Source: Macrocybe gigantea (lineage: Eukaryota > Basidiomycota > Agaricomycetes > Agaricales > Callistosporiaceae). From it: 64,000 nt of DNA. The stretch covers positions 186,001-250,000 of the forward strand of contig SJRY01000329.1 in assembly GCA_011319805.1 (NCBI GenBank), written 5' to 3'. Positions 1 through 12,135 of the stretch are shown piece by piece (position 1 is the first letter of the stretch; the number at the start of each line of letters is the position of its first letter). The position numbers and the translations under genes were made by a program. The notes beneath the pieces were generated by a model. The model ran no database searches. It saw nothing but the letters and a program-made list of their open reading frames with translations, and was not told the origin of the DNA.

Positions 1-1601
1 AAAAATAAGCATGGGCGTTATTTACGCCATGTTTTTGCTCTACTTTCTGACCGCGCTCGGGTCTCACCTGGAATTCAAGGGCAGAGCAATTGCTGCATTC
101 GTGGGCATGGTGCTATGTGGATGTCTCCTGAAGGTCTCGACGATATGTCTGAACCTGAGCATAGAGCGGGACTGGGCAACAACCATCGGCCAAGGATCCC
201 CGGAACGCTTGACGACACTGAATACATGGCTTCGACGCACAGTGGAGTACACTTCCAGGTCTCATTTCCCTAGTCGATGCTGAGGCTAGGCTTTGGACGT
301 TATAGGATCTGACATGTGACTTGGTCGCTCCTACGTTCGTCTCAGGCTTATCGGCCGGTGTCAGCTACTCGTTTGCAACCGGCTTCCTGGCAGGCATGAC
401 TGCAGTATCGTTCTTCTTGGAGGCACGTCCTTATTTCATGAAGAAAGCACACTCTGGAAAACTCATAAATACCCATGACTGTAGATGGTTCTATGTGGAA
501 TAACCTATAGACGATTCCCAGAACTTGCTATAAAGGAATCCGTTCCACTGCAACAACCACACAGTGTTCCGAACTCCAGACCGGAATCGACCGCCCAGAA
601 GTTCCTCAACTGGATCGCACCCAAGGAGGTTGTCCACGATTTCGTCGAATTCTGCAAGATGCCTGTCTTCTTTAGTGAGCTATAATGTCTTGGTTGCAAA
701 CCCCTTAAATTGACTAGCGATAGCATCGTTGTCGATCGCATCAATTTATTTGACCGTATGTCCTTTTTGCATATCTGTCGTTATGAATGTTCATGTGGAT
801 TATCAAGGTCCTATCCTTCGATGGCACTATGTTAACGTTCCTCAAAAACGCCCGCGACTACAGCGACCCATTTCTAGCTGGCCAAAGAGCAGCTTGCACA
901 GTTGGCGGCCTACTGGGAACGCTTCTGTTCCCTCTCATCTCACGTAGGCTAGGGCTGGTTAGAACAGGCTCCTGGTCAATATGGCAAGTCCCTTCACTCT
1001 CGCGGAAACCCAGAGAAAGTTCATGCCTCCGTCAGGTTTGAGTTTTCTTGTCTAGTGCCCGTCGTTATTTCATTATTCCACGGCGTCTCTGTCGAAAGTT
1101 CTGGTCACGCCAAAGTCCCCGCTTGGAACGCGGTCTTCCTATTCGGAGGTAGATCTGCCCTTTCCGCGGCTCTCGGATTCTAAACCTCGCATTTCTTTCA
1201 TTCATAAGGAATGGCGCTTTCTCGCATAGGCCTGTGGATGTTCGATCTGGCGCAGCTGCAAATTTTGCAAGAATCTCTCGATACCCATCCTCGGCGAAAT
1301 CGATTAACGTCTTTCCAATATGCATTTCAGGCAAGCACGTTCTCTTTCTTTTCATCCTCTTCCAGCGCTTCGAGTTCCAACTTGCTAAGGGTTTCTTTCC
1401 AATTCTCAGAACGTCTTCGACATGGCCAAATACGCACTCACGATGGGGTTGGCCAGACCTTCGGAATTTCGTTGGGCAGCCCTCACCAGCGTGATCATGG
1501 TTTTCACCGGGGGCTCGCTCTATGTTTTCGGGTACGCCAGACGTGTCCGGGGACATATTGCTCCGCATTGGCGGTGGCTCGAAAAATTCAAAGTTATATG
1601 A
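1..1601 (+). CDS. ferroportin-like iron exporter (SLC40A1 family), 5' partial
   Basis: The 3' part of a multi-exon membrane transporter running in from the left edge. Ferroportins export Fe2+ across the plasma or vacuolar membrane. Family signatures appear in the right order: SIERDW at about 160-177, then LNTWLRR, LVAPTFVSGL after an intron (247-305, GT-AG), RFPELA near 510-530, MPVFFS, LSFDGTMLT after an intron ending near 810, FLAGQRA, and the late block MALSRIGLWMFDLAQLQILQ from 1211. The last exon includes EFRWAALTSVIMVFTGGSL and ends at TGA 1599-1601. Several hydrophobic helices are visible. The join between about 420 and 490 could not be resolved with canonical sites: the exon ending near FFLE and the one with RFPELA do not meet in phase with the obvious donor. 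A small lesion or an unusual site is possible. Family assignment is firm; substrate is inferred. Confidence 0.8.
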
Positions 1602-2013
1602 TATCTCGAAGGAAAACTTTTGATTTGGTATTATTGTCAGACTCGGAATATCTGGGAATATGATGACTGTTATTTCGTGTAAAGGAATTTGAAGGGAAAG
1701 AAACATTTGGAATTTGGCAGAAGGACAAGTGGCCTTCTATCTCTGAAGAGCGGGTCCGATATATAGATAGTGGGCGCGGTTCGCTGCCGAAGTATGAGAA
1801 AATGTGGCGAATTATAAGGTGCGAATGAGTCTTCTCAAGACCTTAAGGTATCCTTAAACATAAAACAGCAAATAGGTTTTCTCTGGGAGAATTCATATTA
1901 TATGCCTACTCATTAGCAGTTTGACGATTCTACAATACAACATGAGGCACCCTGTCCGGAAATGCCTCTGAACGTATAAACCTGGTCTTCGCGACCAGAA
2001 TACAAGGCAAACA
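1602..2013. other. convergent intergenic region
   Basis: Holds the 3' ends of the ferroportin-like gene (plus) and RFC1 (minus). AT-rich, with short unconvincing reading frames only. No gene, RNA or repeat was recognised. Confidence 0.5.
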
Positions 2014-5000
2014 TCATGAGGATTTCTTGCTTCCTTTCGCCTTGCCAGCACCGCCAGTCTTGCGCTTCTTCGACTGGTGAATCAATTTGTCGCCCGCGAT
2101 ATCGTCCGGGTCAACAGGCTTCTTCTCTTCATCAGACGCTTCCTCGGGGATCTCGTCCAGCTGCAGCGGACTGTAAGGAACGTAGCTTGAAGCGGCATGA
2201 GCGAGCAAACACAAACCTCGAACGCCTCCTCAATATCCGGTGCGGGACCAGCAGCCAGTTTCTTCGGCATCTTCCCAAGGTCCAGAGCCTTGTGGAACGG
2301 AATGGGGTGCTCCCCTGCGTTATATCTGATACGCCAGTGTGAATGGAAGCGGTTCAAGACAAGAAAAATTAAAAAAATGTACGCACTTCCTAGTGAAAGC
2401 CGTTTTCGTCGCAGCTGGTATGCCCTTGAGGACGACATCATCTCGATGGTCACCGACGCCCAGCTCAACGATGGTGTCCCAATCGTCTTTTGACAGGAAA
2501 TACTCGTCCATGTGTTCAATCACGTCATCAACCGTGTCCTGTACGAGCACAGCAGATCATCATCAGCGCACGGTTTTAAGGCAAAGATCAATTTACTCAA
2601 ACTCACAGAACCAGACTTCGTGAGAGGCAGAACGATGTACGAGAACAGAGCCGGGATATACGACTGTCGGATCTCATTCTTGTCGCCAGACACCTTCAGC
2701 CTCATGCGCACTTGCACATCGCCCAACTGTCTGATAAGTTTGTTCCGCTTCGAGTTCTGACCGAGCCATCTGTAGAGCGAGTGGTGAATGCGAGAAGCTT
2801 TGAGAGACGAGCTCAGAAGCTTACTGAGGGAACGACATGGAGTTGGGCCCTCCATAATGTGCACCTCCACCGAATAGGAAAGACGCAGGTCGGACAGTCG
2901 AGCAGACAGCATGAAGAGGCATCAGTGACCAATGCTGCTCCGGTCTAAGATTCGATAAAGTCGCATGTGGATAAACATGACTGGTTAGGAACGAAGAGAA
3001 GTACGTACCCGTGTATGAGGCCATCCACGAGATCCGCATCCGATATTGACGATGCCGCCTTGTCCATCAATTGGAGATGTTTCATAATCTTTTCGGGACC
3101 ATCAAGGTCACGTATTCTCGCGGGTTGCGTCTTTAGATAGTTTTCCTTGTTATGTTTCGTTAAACAGAATCAAAAATAGAAGGACAAAGATGCTGTATTT
3201 TACCTGTATAAACAACGGGACGAATGCATGATCATGGAAGTACAACTCCATCTTGTCTCCCAGTGTCTCTCTCGCCGTTGGCGAGAACAAATAGGGCCCA
3301 AGCATCTTGGAGGTGATCTCGAAAGGACTCATCAACGAATATTTCTCGTGCATCTTCGTTCTGAAAGCATCCGAACTTAGCAAAAGGGACAAGACAAGTC
3401 ATAACCGAGACTCAACAGATTTTTTCCTTCGTCGAACGACATCGTGTCGCTCGACAGCCTCCAGGTAGATAGCATGTTGAGGACTTGTCGAATGTCTGAC
3501 TGAGCGCCGGTGATAAGCTGATCAATGACGGGGGCCGGAATCTTCATCTTCTCCCTACAACCAGTATATATCAACGATAGAGGCTGGACAAAGAATGAAC
3601 ACGGGCTTACTTGAAAGCAATGGAAAGCAGACGCGATCGGATCTGATTTGCCTGCGGCCTTGAAAGGGCATCAGAAAATCGATTTGTGCAATAGAATTCA
3701 AACGCACTTTTGGAACGGCAGACTGAAGGTCGTGCTCATTAGTGGCCTGAGCTTCTGTGCTTGGCGATCGTTGGCGATGCAGATGACAGGCACCTTTTCA
3801 CAATCGCAGCGGTGAGCTCGTGTCTATCCGGATTGGGACTCAAGGCCATACCTTTGTTTTCTTGATCAGGGCATTCAGGGCACCCACGCCGCCCCTGTCG
3901 CCTGCGGACATGCCATCGACTTCGTCCATAATAAGACAAGTCCTATCCGTAATGGTCACTCCCAATGGATTCGTACTCTGCAAAGATCGGCCCATAATTA
4001 GGTGATTGAAGCGATGAACCGGACTGCCACGCACATGGGCACCAGATACATATGCATCCAGGGACTTGTTGTTTATGTTCATGCCGCTCTACATTCACGA
4101 CTTTGCTCTCAAAGATCTATCGTCACAGCGAGGACCAGCGCCACGCACCTCCACCAGCTTCTTGCTCCTCGCGTCGCTGGCGTTGAGCTCTATAGGCGTA
4201 AAGCCCTCCAGCTTCGCACATAGATGCGCGCTGGTTGTCTTGCCGATACCAGGCGAACCAGTGATGAGCACCGCTCTGTAAACGTTCATCCCATTTTTGC
4301 CTGGTTTCTTGAATCCGCATTTCAGACTCGTAGGCCTAGACTCGACACATGTTATGATAAGTTGAAGAGGATGGCTTGGATCCGGGACGTTACCAGTCGT
4401 GCAGCCACTGTTGGAGTTTCTCCACCTGCGACTTGTTCCCGCATACCTCTTTCAAGCTTTGAGGTGCATATCTCGTCGTCCACAGCTGTGACGAGAGGCT
4501 AAGTGAACATTAAGCATCGCACATGGCTGTACGAGTGTCTTCAAAGGTACGCACTCGCTGGCGTCTTCGGTCTTTTCTCTCTTTTCCATCTCCTCGCGGC
4601 TAATCTGATGGCCTCTTGCTCTTTCTGCATCTTCTTTTTCGTCTTCTCATCTAGGACACCCAGGCCCTTGCGCGTCGCGATGAGGTGCAGGAACTCGTCC
4701 TCGTTCAAGGTCTTCAGACCGTGTTTCTTGATCGCAGCCAGTTTACCAGGACCTGCATTGTCACCAAGGACGACATAGGATGTTTTCGAGGAAGGTTGAC
4801 CCGTGACTCGGCTATCCGCAGTCAGGATTCCGATGCAGCAAAGGGTGCTTTTAGCAGTGAGACGCACCCTCCAAATCGTTTGGCTAAGTCTATGGCCTCG
4901 TCACGCGAAAAGCTGCTTAGCTCGCCAGTGAATACAAAAGCAAGTCCTGCCAATGCATCCGGAGCGCCGTCTGGGACAGCTTTCGTCCCATGCGCAACGG

Positions 5001-6070
5001 GAGCTGCCAGTTTCGCAGCTTTTGCAGCCGCCCAACTGGCATAAAAGTGAGAATATGCCAAACACAGGATTAGAGTAAACTCAACTTGAACTTTTTCGGG
5101 TGTTCGGGTGCTTCCTCCTTCTCCTCCTCTTTCGCCTTTACTTTCCCTCTACTCTTGGGTTCAGGCGTCTTGCGCGTCGATTTGGCATCGGCGGTTTTGG
5201 TCGTTCGCCGCGGAGTCTGCTTCGACTTTTTCTTTCGCGGCCTTGATTCCTCCTCATCGTCCTCGACCACGAAATCACTGCTCAGATCATCCTCAGATGC
5301 CTCCATGTCATAATCCTCATCATCTGAGCCCTTTTTCTTCAGCCTCGACCGCTGAGGCTTAGACTCCGCCTTTGATCTGGATTTGGCAGACGACGGCACG
5401 GGTGTCACTTTCGCTGCGGGCTTCTCTCCACGAGCTTTAGTCGCCACCGCCGACTTCTTTTTCGACGGGGATGATGAAAGGCGCCTCTTCAATGGCGCGC
5501 GATCGTCCACTGCATCTTCGGAATCGGACGAAACGAGCGTTGTGGATTTCTTACGCTTCGTGCCTGCGGAGGCCGAAACTGGGGGGGCCTTCGGGGCTTC
5601 ACCGGTTCCGAATCGCTGTCGCTGTCGATAATTGCGGGCCTTTTCCTACGGCGTAACAATGAACTCAGTAGTACCACCAGCAACGCGCCAACACGCAACC
5701 TTTTGACCTCATGTACAATTTTCGGAGCAGCGCTGAATTGAATGATAGGTTAAGTCGCAGAAGCAGAGTTCATCCACATCAAACTGGCGCACTCTTCATC
5801 GTCTATAGGCATGACAGGAGAGATAAATGTGTTAGGCTCAAAAAGGTGTTATAGCGACCGCATCAACTTGCCTATCACAATCGCGTCCTGTTTTGGCTTC
5901 CTAAGTTTCCATAAAAAATTGCTCCTCAGCTGAGCCAATGTTGGCCGGGCACACAAACTACTCACCGTTTGGGACTGGCTGCTCGTCGCAGTGGTACCGC
6001 TGCTGAAGAACATCCGGATGTCTTTACCTCCGGGCTTCGTGACTTTCGTGACTTTTGTGCTCGGTGCCAT
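2014..6070 (-). CDS. RFC1: replication factor C subunit 1 (clamp loader large subunit)
   Basis: Large subunit of the RFC complex, which loads PCNA onto primed DNA in the nucleus. Starts at ATG 6070 and ends at 2014, in about a dozen exons. In order: an N-terminal PCNA-binding-like motif DIRMFF; a long Lys/Arg/acidic linker (about 5.1-5.7 kb); a BRCT domain across two exons (about 5.0-4.7 kb; [12 protein letters not shown], then [18 protein letters not shown]); the AAA+ core with Walker [10 protein letters not shown] (about 4.25 kb) and [11 protein letters not shown]; Walker [14 protein letters not shown] (about 3.9 kb); the block [27 protein letters not shown] (about 3.5 kb); the RFC1-specific C-terminal domain; and a basic tail [18 protein letters not shown]. 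Domain order and the roughly 900-residue length fit fungal RFC1. No lesion was seen. It converges on the ferroportin-like gene. Confidence 0.93.
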
Positions 6071-6793
6071 CGTCCTTCAACACACGAAATCGATTGACGA
6101 AATGGGCGGCGAGGGCGAGGTTCAATACTATGGACGATGATATTGATGAGGTCGGCACGAACGTGACTAAGTAGTGGACGCGGTAGGCGCGATATTTGTT
6201 TGGATGCGTGTCATTGTTTGTTCGCCAAACACCCCTCGACCTCATCCAAGTCCATCTAACCGCCAATGAGTAAGGCCGGTTTGACTGTGAAATGAACATG
6301 CCTCAAAGTGTGAAAGTGAACAGAAGCTTCGAGTCAGATTAGAATAATCCTCCTTGCTTCGACGTCCCTGAGCTGGAGTTCTGAATCCTTCGAGGTGCAG
6401 TCTGTCCAACGAGGCCTATTCTGGTATCCTCCCTTTACCAGCTCTGATCAGCGAAGAGAGACTGTTAGAGCTGCGTGGCGATCGCGGTGCATTACTCGTT
6501 GGCCTGCACTCTTCTGACATTTACACATGCTCACTCACTACATATGGAGTATTACAGTAGCACAAACCCTCTTTCGTGGCGGCCTTTTTTTTTCACTGAG
6601 TCTAAATTTCCGTCGGACTACATGAGGCAGAACGAAAAGGCCGTCGAATGTTCTGGCGATGTCATACAGCTTTTGCTTGATATCAACCCATCTGACCGCG
6701 TGCAGCTCCTTCCTTGGCTGATCGGTTGGATCTGGCATGGCGCGATTATCTGGAAGCTCAAATCATGATTCATATTATTTCTAAATCGACGTC
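6071..6793. other. RFC1 upstream region and duplicated 3' flank of kinase-like gene A
   Basis: The part next to 6070 is the RFC1 promoter side. From about 6330 to 6793 the minus strand is clearly similar to the region downstream of kinase-like gene F (34343-34910): both contain CAAAAGCTGTATGA, CATGTAGT-CGACGGAAA, GTGAGCGAGCATGTGTAAATG-like stretches and GGACAGACTGCACC. The similarity has no shared open frame, so it is read as duplicated flanking DNA, not a gene. Confidence 0.55.
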
Positions 6794-8613
6794 TCATAAT
6801 TTTAGGGTTGAACCGCGCAGGCAAAATGCGGTGCATCGTGACATACCCGGGAAGGTGAAGTTTGAGGTGATTGTGATCATCTGCCATATAGCGTTCCCCA
6901 ATCGTCTCACGAAGGCGACTGTGTGTAGGACCCATAAACGACCACCGCATATCGTTTTCATGACTCGCTTCGTCCAGGGAATAGGTGGTGTTCGGTAGTG
7001 CGACCACTTTTGTATGAATGCAGCGTCCAGATCCTTCCACCTATCACATTCTTCCCAGAAAACGCCTGAGAACTCATCAAAATCATGGAGGTGACGATAA
7101 AGTTGATATTCTGTCATCTCTGAGCGCATCTTTTCAAAGAATGTGAGTGCTTCTGATGCAGTGAAGCGCTGCGGAATATCCCAGGTGACCATCTTGTCGA
7201 GAAGCGGAGCGAGCATAGGAATGGCCGGCGTGTATTGCTAGTTTTCAAAATGAAATCAGCATCCATGGATCCGACAGAGTTCAGAAGGTCGCATGCACCT
7301 GGAGACACCCGCAGAAAACGATGCCTAAACAGGCTACATCCCAAGCAAATGGATCGAAATCGAACTCTCCCGCGGATGTGTCTGGAGGCGAAAAGCCGGG
7401 TGTGCCTTGCCAGGATTGAGTATACGGAAGACGACATTCTTCACGCGTATAGTCTGGAGGAAACCTGATTGAGTAGTTGAAATCGAATATGGCATATGTC
7501 AGCAGTCCTTGGGATCGCAAGTCGCGTCGCATCCTGTCACGAGGATCGATGTCGGACGAAAATTCGTTGGCAAGAATGTTGTTTGCCGAGATATCCTAGG
7601 GACGGAGGAAGTTGTTAGTTTGACAGTGGTTTCTTAAAGGTTATCAAATAAACTCCACTCCATGAAAAATGTTTCGGTCATGAAGATATTTTAGGCCCTG
7701 CAAGCAACTTGAATACAACTGAAAGGAATTGTTTGTGATTAACGCCGACCTTCAAAAGACAATGGATAAAGTGGAGCAATTCCTGGACCGTGGAGAACGT
7801 CGGTAGAGAAGTGCTGATACCCCATCTGCAGCATTTAACGTCTGAGGACCGCAGCATACAACCGTGAATGGAGTGTCGGAGCACTGACCTTGGCATTACA
7901 ATGAACCAGTGGTCTTCGAGCGGAATCATATCTAGTACAGGGATGATATGATTGAACAAGTCGAAATCCAGAGGAGTGTTTTTCCAGAGGTCAAAGAGAT
8001 ATTGGTTGATACGGAATTCCTCTGTGTCATGCTTCACCAGTTTCATCACGACGTGTCGCCCCTGCGCATCCTGTGAGCAAATAATAGCTCTCTGTGGAAT
8101 TCACTGCAGTCAATTCATGCTTTGCCTCAATACATGAAGTGGGGCTCACAGATTTACCAGTGAAAAAGACATTGGGTGGACTGTGACGGTGATGGTTCGA
8201 ATGATAAGCATAAGGAAATCCGAAGGTTTTCCGAGAGTTCGGGTCCGTCGGAGTGCAACGGTGTGTCGGCCATCCATCTTCGTATATACGTTTATACGGT
8301 GTGTATCCATGCGCTATAAACCAATCCTTCATAGATTCCCAGAACGCCACATGATGCTCATGGTCATCACTTCGACTCAGTGCCTCTTGCAGCTGGAAGT
8401 GCTTGGATAGGACATTGAGTCACGAACATGAGTAACAACTTACGAGGCTCTTTGAGGATGTTGACTCGGAGATATTCATTTTAGCAGAGAGTACCGTCAC
8501 ATCAGCTGCGCGTTGAGTCCGCCTTCCTGTTGACGTTGTGGGTGTATATTTGCTCTTGTCCTTGTTCAAGTTGATCCTATTTCCAGAACATGTGCATGAG
8601 GAACAATCATGCA
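6330..8613 (-). repeat. inverted segmental duplication, copy 1 (gene A)
   Basis: Inverted partner of the F segment (about 32600-34910), including about 450 bp downstream of the stop codon. Its upstream part (8480-8613) is even closer to the region before pseudogene E. Confidence 0.62.
6794..8479 (-). CDS. kinase-like protein, family K copy A (HGD/DFN type)
   Basis: About 415-420 residues over seven exons; start ATG 8479 (MNISESTSSKSL, then a short intron and LQEALSR). The N-lobe carries QGRHVVMKLV, matching the VAIK lysine, and a following TEEFR helix. The hinge region reads PVLDMIPLEDHWFIVMPR. The catalytic loop is split by an intron: NIFHG, then DISANNIL, so HGD replaces HRD while the Asp and the +5 Asn are kept. 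The metal-binding motif is FDFN instead of DFG. Next come GTPGFSPPDT (APE-like position), DPFAWDVACLGI (helix F) and RFTASEAL with the subdomain XI Arg. The frame looks intact. Expected fold: protein kinase; substrate and activity unknown. Its 5' and 3' flanks match copies E and F. No family R gene lies upstream of it. Confidence 0.72.
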
Positions 8614-8918
8614 AGATCCTCTCCAGACCTGCTATGCCCAGAAGGCCAGATTTTGAGGTGATTTTTCCTGCATATCTTCCCTAGCCATCTCACGACGGTG
8701 ATGGACTCGGAAGATGAAGAACCCGTGGATGGCGTCATGTCAACTCCATATGGCGTACTGGTATATTCCTCAAACAGGTCGCTCCTCAGGCCTCAGCACT
8801 TGGCTCCGATGAGCAAAATACAAGGAGTGCCCAAAGAAAGCGCTAATATTATTTTTTTCCGTGAAGTTTTCGTCCCATTGGGTTGGAAGAACTCGTCATA
8901 CTGTACACAGGTAACAGG
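8480..8918. other. promoter of copy A and duplicated 3' flank of copy B
   Basis: 8480-8613 is the upstream region of gene A and matches the region upstream of pseudogene E (30730-30870) almost base for base, including CTTGCATGATTGTTCCTCA on the minus strand. From about 8690 to 8918 the minus strand matches the region downstream of gene D (25490-25690). No gene was seen. Confidence 0.6.
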
Positions 8919-10640
8919 TCAACTCGAGATTATCTTTCTCCGCGTCGTGTTCATGGACCGTCTCAGGAAAGCAACAATGTGATGTACCCACTGACGACGG
9001 CCACATATCATACGCATCAGCTTCTTCGTCCAGGGAAGGGGCCGACCTCGATAATGCCCCCATTTTTGGATAAACGTAGTATCCAAATCCTTCCAACGAT
9101 CACATTCATCATATCTTTCCCAAGACCGGTTCTCGCCTGTCAAGACTTGAGAAAGCTGGTCTTCTGTCATCTCTGATTGTACTCGTTCGAGGAATCCGAG
9201 GGCCTCCGATGAAGTGAAGCGTCGTGGGACATCCCAGGTCACCATCATGTCTAGAAGAGGTGCAAGAACGGGGATAACAGGCGTATATTGCTATTTCAAA
9301 ATTGGAATCAGAAGCGAAGCCTGAAGGCGAATCGAAGCAGAGCACGTTACCTGAAAGCGCCTGCAGAGGAAGATTCCCAAAGCGCCTACGTCCCAAGCAA
9401 ATGGGTCATAGTCAAATTCTCCTGCTGCTGTATCAGCTGGCATGTACCAAGGAGTGCCGCGCCAGGACCTCGTGTATGGAAGACGGCATTGTTCACGCGA
9501 AAAAGTGCGAGGAAACATGACTGAACAATTGAAATCGAAAAGCGCATATGCCAGTAAGCCACGAAATCTCAATCCGCTCCTCCTCATGTATGTGGTTCGA
9601 ATGTCGGATGACAGATCATTTGTAAGGAGATTGTTTGGTGATATATCCTATAGAAAGATTATCAAAATAAAGGAATCGCATTGAAGGATGCTGAAGGCAG
9701 TTTACACCGTGAAAGATATTATTCTCGTGCAGAAAATTCAAGCCCTATAGCAAGCTAAGTTACGATATCACGTTTGAATTGTAATTACCATACGAAATAC
9801 CTTTAGAATAGAATGGATAAACTCAAGTAAACCCTTAACCGAAAAGAAATCTGGAAGGTAAGGATCCATCCCCCACCTAAGGCGGCTTCAATACAAGAAG
9901 CCATTCACGGAATATCAAATAGCTTAGCTCACCTCGGCATTACCACAAACCAATAGTCCTCGATTGGAATCAAATCCAACACGGGAATGACATTGTTAAA
10001 TGAATCCAAGTTCCCAGAAGATTCTCGGCAGAGATCGAAGAGAAACCGGTTAACACGGTACTCTTCTGTGCCGCCTTGTATCAATTTCAGGGTGACGTGT
10101 CGACCTTGAGCATCTTGCGCACAAATAATATGTCCCTTTGTGATGTCTTCCTGTGGTGCACTTGGAAAGCGGAGCTCGGACTCACATAGTCACTGTCATA
10201 AAAATTCCAAGGTGCCAGTGGGTCACCGTCTTCCCAAAGGCGGGCATACGGAAATTTGGACTCTTGTAGCAAGTTGGTATAAGTTGGCCTCGTATAGTAT
10301 GTCGGTTCTTCGTCATCGTATATGCGCTCATATGGTGTATACCCTTGTTGCATGAACCAACTTCTCATTGAGTTCCAAAAAGCTATCCGGCGCTCACGGT
10401 CAAATGGAAGGCCCAACTCTTCCTGTAGCTGGTGGATAACATGTGGTGTCCTTCAGATTTTAAGAGTGGAAGATAACTTACAAGGCTCGTTTTTGTGGTA
10501 GGCGCGTTCATGTTGGTTCGATGTATAGAGTTGGCGACCGACGCAATGCGCCAATTCAGTTATTTGGTTGGTCAGTGACATTTGTCGATATGGGTGCTTA
10601 TTTGTTCTCAATCGCACAACTGTCCTATCATGAGTCGGTA
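8690..10640 (-). repeat. inverted segmental duplication, copy 1 (gene B)
   Basis: Inverted partner of 23805-25700. Homology covers about 130 bp of promoter, all exons and introns and about 200 bp of 3' flank. Limits are by eye. Confidence 0.65.
8919..10511 (-). CDS. kinase-like protein, family K copy B (HGD/DFN type)
   Basis: Same seven-exon layout as copy A; start ATG 10511 (MNAPTTKTSL, intron, LQEELGL). Landmarks: RHVTLKLI (VAIK Lys), TEEYRVNR (helix C Glu), PVLDLIPIEDYWFVVMPR, NIFHG-intron-DISPNNLL, FDFN, GTPWYMPADT, DPFAWDVGALGI, RFTSSEALGF, and a C-terminal tail RRSMNTTRRKIISS. All frames meet with GT-AG introns and no stop was found. Nearest relative in the window is copy D (inverted, 23899-25489): coding, intron and about 200 bp of 3' flank are plainly similar. 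The 5' homology with D reaches about 130 bp upstream and stops before a family R gene would begin, so B lacks the R partner that D has. A kinase fold is well supported; function is unknown. Confidence 0.72.
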
Positions 10641-10829
10641 AGTCACCGACGGTAACCGTTATCTCCTTAATGCATCACGACATTGCTCGGGCGACAGAAG
10701 TATTTATTAGGAAGAAAAATCACTTTAAAAGAGCCATTATAAAAAACAAAAGTATGAAATCCCTAGACTGAGAATGTTCCCTAGCCAACAGAAAGTCGCA
10801 TCCTCACTATGAAGCCTTTTTTCGGCAGA
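10512..10829. other. upstream region of copy B
   Basis: About 10512-10640 is similar to the upstream region of copy D (minus strand GAGAACAAATAAGCACCCA against GAGAACAAATACGCACCCA near 23812-23830). The rest shows nothing recognisable. Confidence 0.5.
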
Positions 10830-11340
10830 TCACTTGCTGCCCTGAACGTGAAGATGCAATTAATACGGATGTTCATCCAACAGCAAGAATCCCGACTTAC
10901 GGGGACGGGAGCTTTACTGCCGATGACACCGACCACACCGCCTGCAGTGCCAGCGACAGCGGCTGGGTCAGGTTGCCCATTCTGCATAGGCACGGGCAAA
11001 GGAGGCTTTGGTACTCCTTGTCCTTGTGCACTTGGGTCGGCGCTCGCGCCTGCCGGACTGCCTTGAACATCTCCGGCAGGTGCAGGTGCACCAGGGACGG
11101 CAGCGGGCGCAGGCGCATTGGGAGCCGGAGCAGGTACAGGAGCAGCAGGTGCAGGAACCTCGGCGCGGGCATCGTTGACGACGATGTTCCGTGGCTGAGG
11201 CTGACGGTTTAGATAAGTGAAATTGTTCCTGCACCCCGGACAGTGAACATGAATATACTCACAGGAGTAACGGCGATTACTGCGGTCGCCATGACGCCGA
11301 GGGTGAACAAGGTCAGGAAGCGCGTTTTGAACATGAACAT
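10830..11340 (-). CDS. small secreted Ala/Pro-rich protein
   Basis: Three exons by splice sites: 11263-11340, 10901-11200 and 10830-10841, giving 129 residues. The first exon encodes a classical signal peptide, with two Lys/Arg near the start, then FLTLFTLGVMATAVIAVTP, and ends at a GTGAGT donor. The mature part is dominated by Ala and Pro, with imperfect PAPAAPVPAPAPN-like repeats, followed by Gly/Ser/Gln and a PLPVPMQNGQPDPA segment. It ends GSKAPVPGSK after a GTAAGT intron of 59 bp. Cysteine-free, so not a hydrophobin. No known family recognised; it could be a cell-wall or effector-type small secreted protein. Splice joins are all in phase, which supports a real gene. Confidence 0.65.
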
Positions 11341-12135
11341 GATGAGATCAAGTATTTGGAGTCAAGAGGTGCGCGGGTCAGAATGCAGGAGAAAGACGTT
11401 ATTGAGGTTGTTCCACGGAATGTGACGCCATTTATATATCTCTTGTTAGAGGAGGCTGACAAGCCAAACTTGATGACTGCCTGCGCATCTTTCGGGGATC
11501 GATGGCTGACTGCCTGGATATGGTATGTCTGGAAAATCAGGCCAGATCTCAATTTGGAAGTATGAGAACGTTCGGCCAGACTGGAGCGAACTTAGATGTT
11601 TGTTGAAGGTCTCGTTTAAAAGAAGAGAAGACCTCACATTCTGGCCTTTCCAGTCAAAGATGGATGCTCATTGCTGAGTGCAAAACGCGAGGCGAGCGCG
11701 GTAGCTGTCAGCCGCCGGTAATGAGATTTGAGTCACCAAAATGTTGCACCACATTGATGCGGACGAGAGGGACAAGATCTCACTGCTATTGTCAAAATCT
11801 TCGACTTGAAGAACGGCAGAATGACATCTATACGCATGGTGCCTATACAAATAGGCGAGTTTGGCGAGACGTTGGTGCGGCAGCAAAGGCATGAGCTCTA
11901 GTTATAGATATACTGAGATTTTTATTCTTTGTGCAAGGGGAAGACGGTGATCTAACGCGGGACTATAGGCTAGTCGCAGACGCGTCGGGAATATTGTGGT
12001 CTATTTGTCCCGATGGACAATTCATTTTTTTTTTCAAGTGTGGCCAAACAATAACGGAACGAATTTAACCTCCGAAGGGGAAGAAGGCCGAGGCCACACT
12101 CACTTCCTCCGACAACCTATATAGGCCGACCATCC
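11341..12135. other. intergenic region, no gene seen
   Basis: About 0.8 kb between two divergent genes. Only short frames without family features. A T-run lies at 12027-12036. Probably the promoters of the secreted Ala/Pro-rich gene and the p31comet-like gene. Confidence 0.4.

Noticed and set aside
1065..1706. 213-codon open frame on the minus strand
   Set aside because: It overlaps the conserved ferroportin exons on the plus strand; its protein has no recognisable feature.
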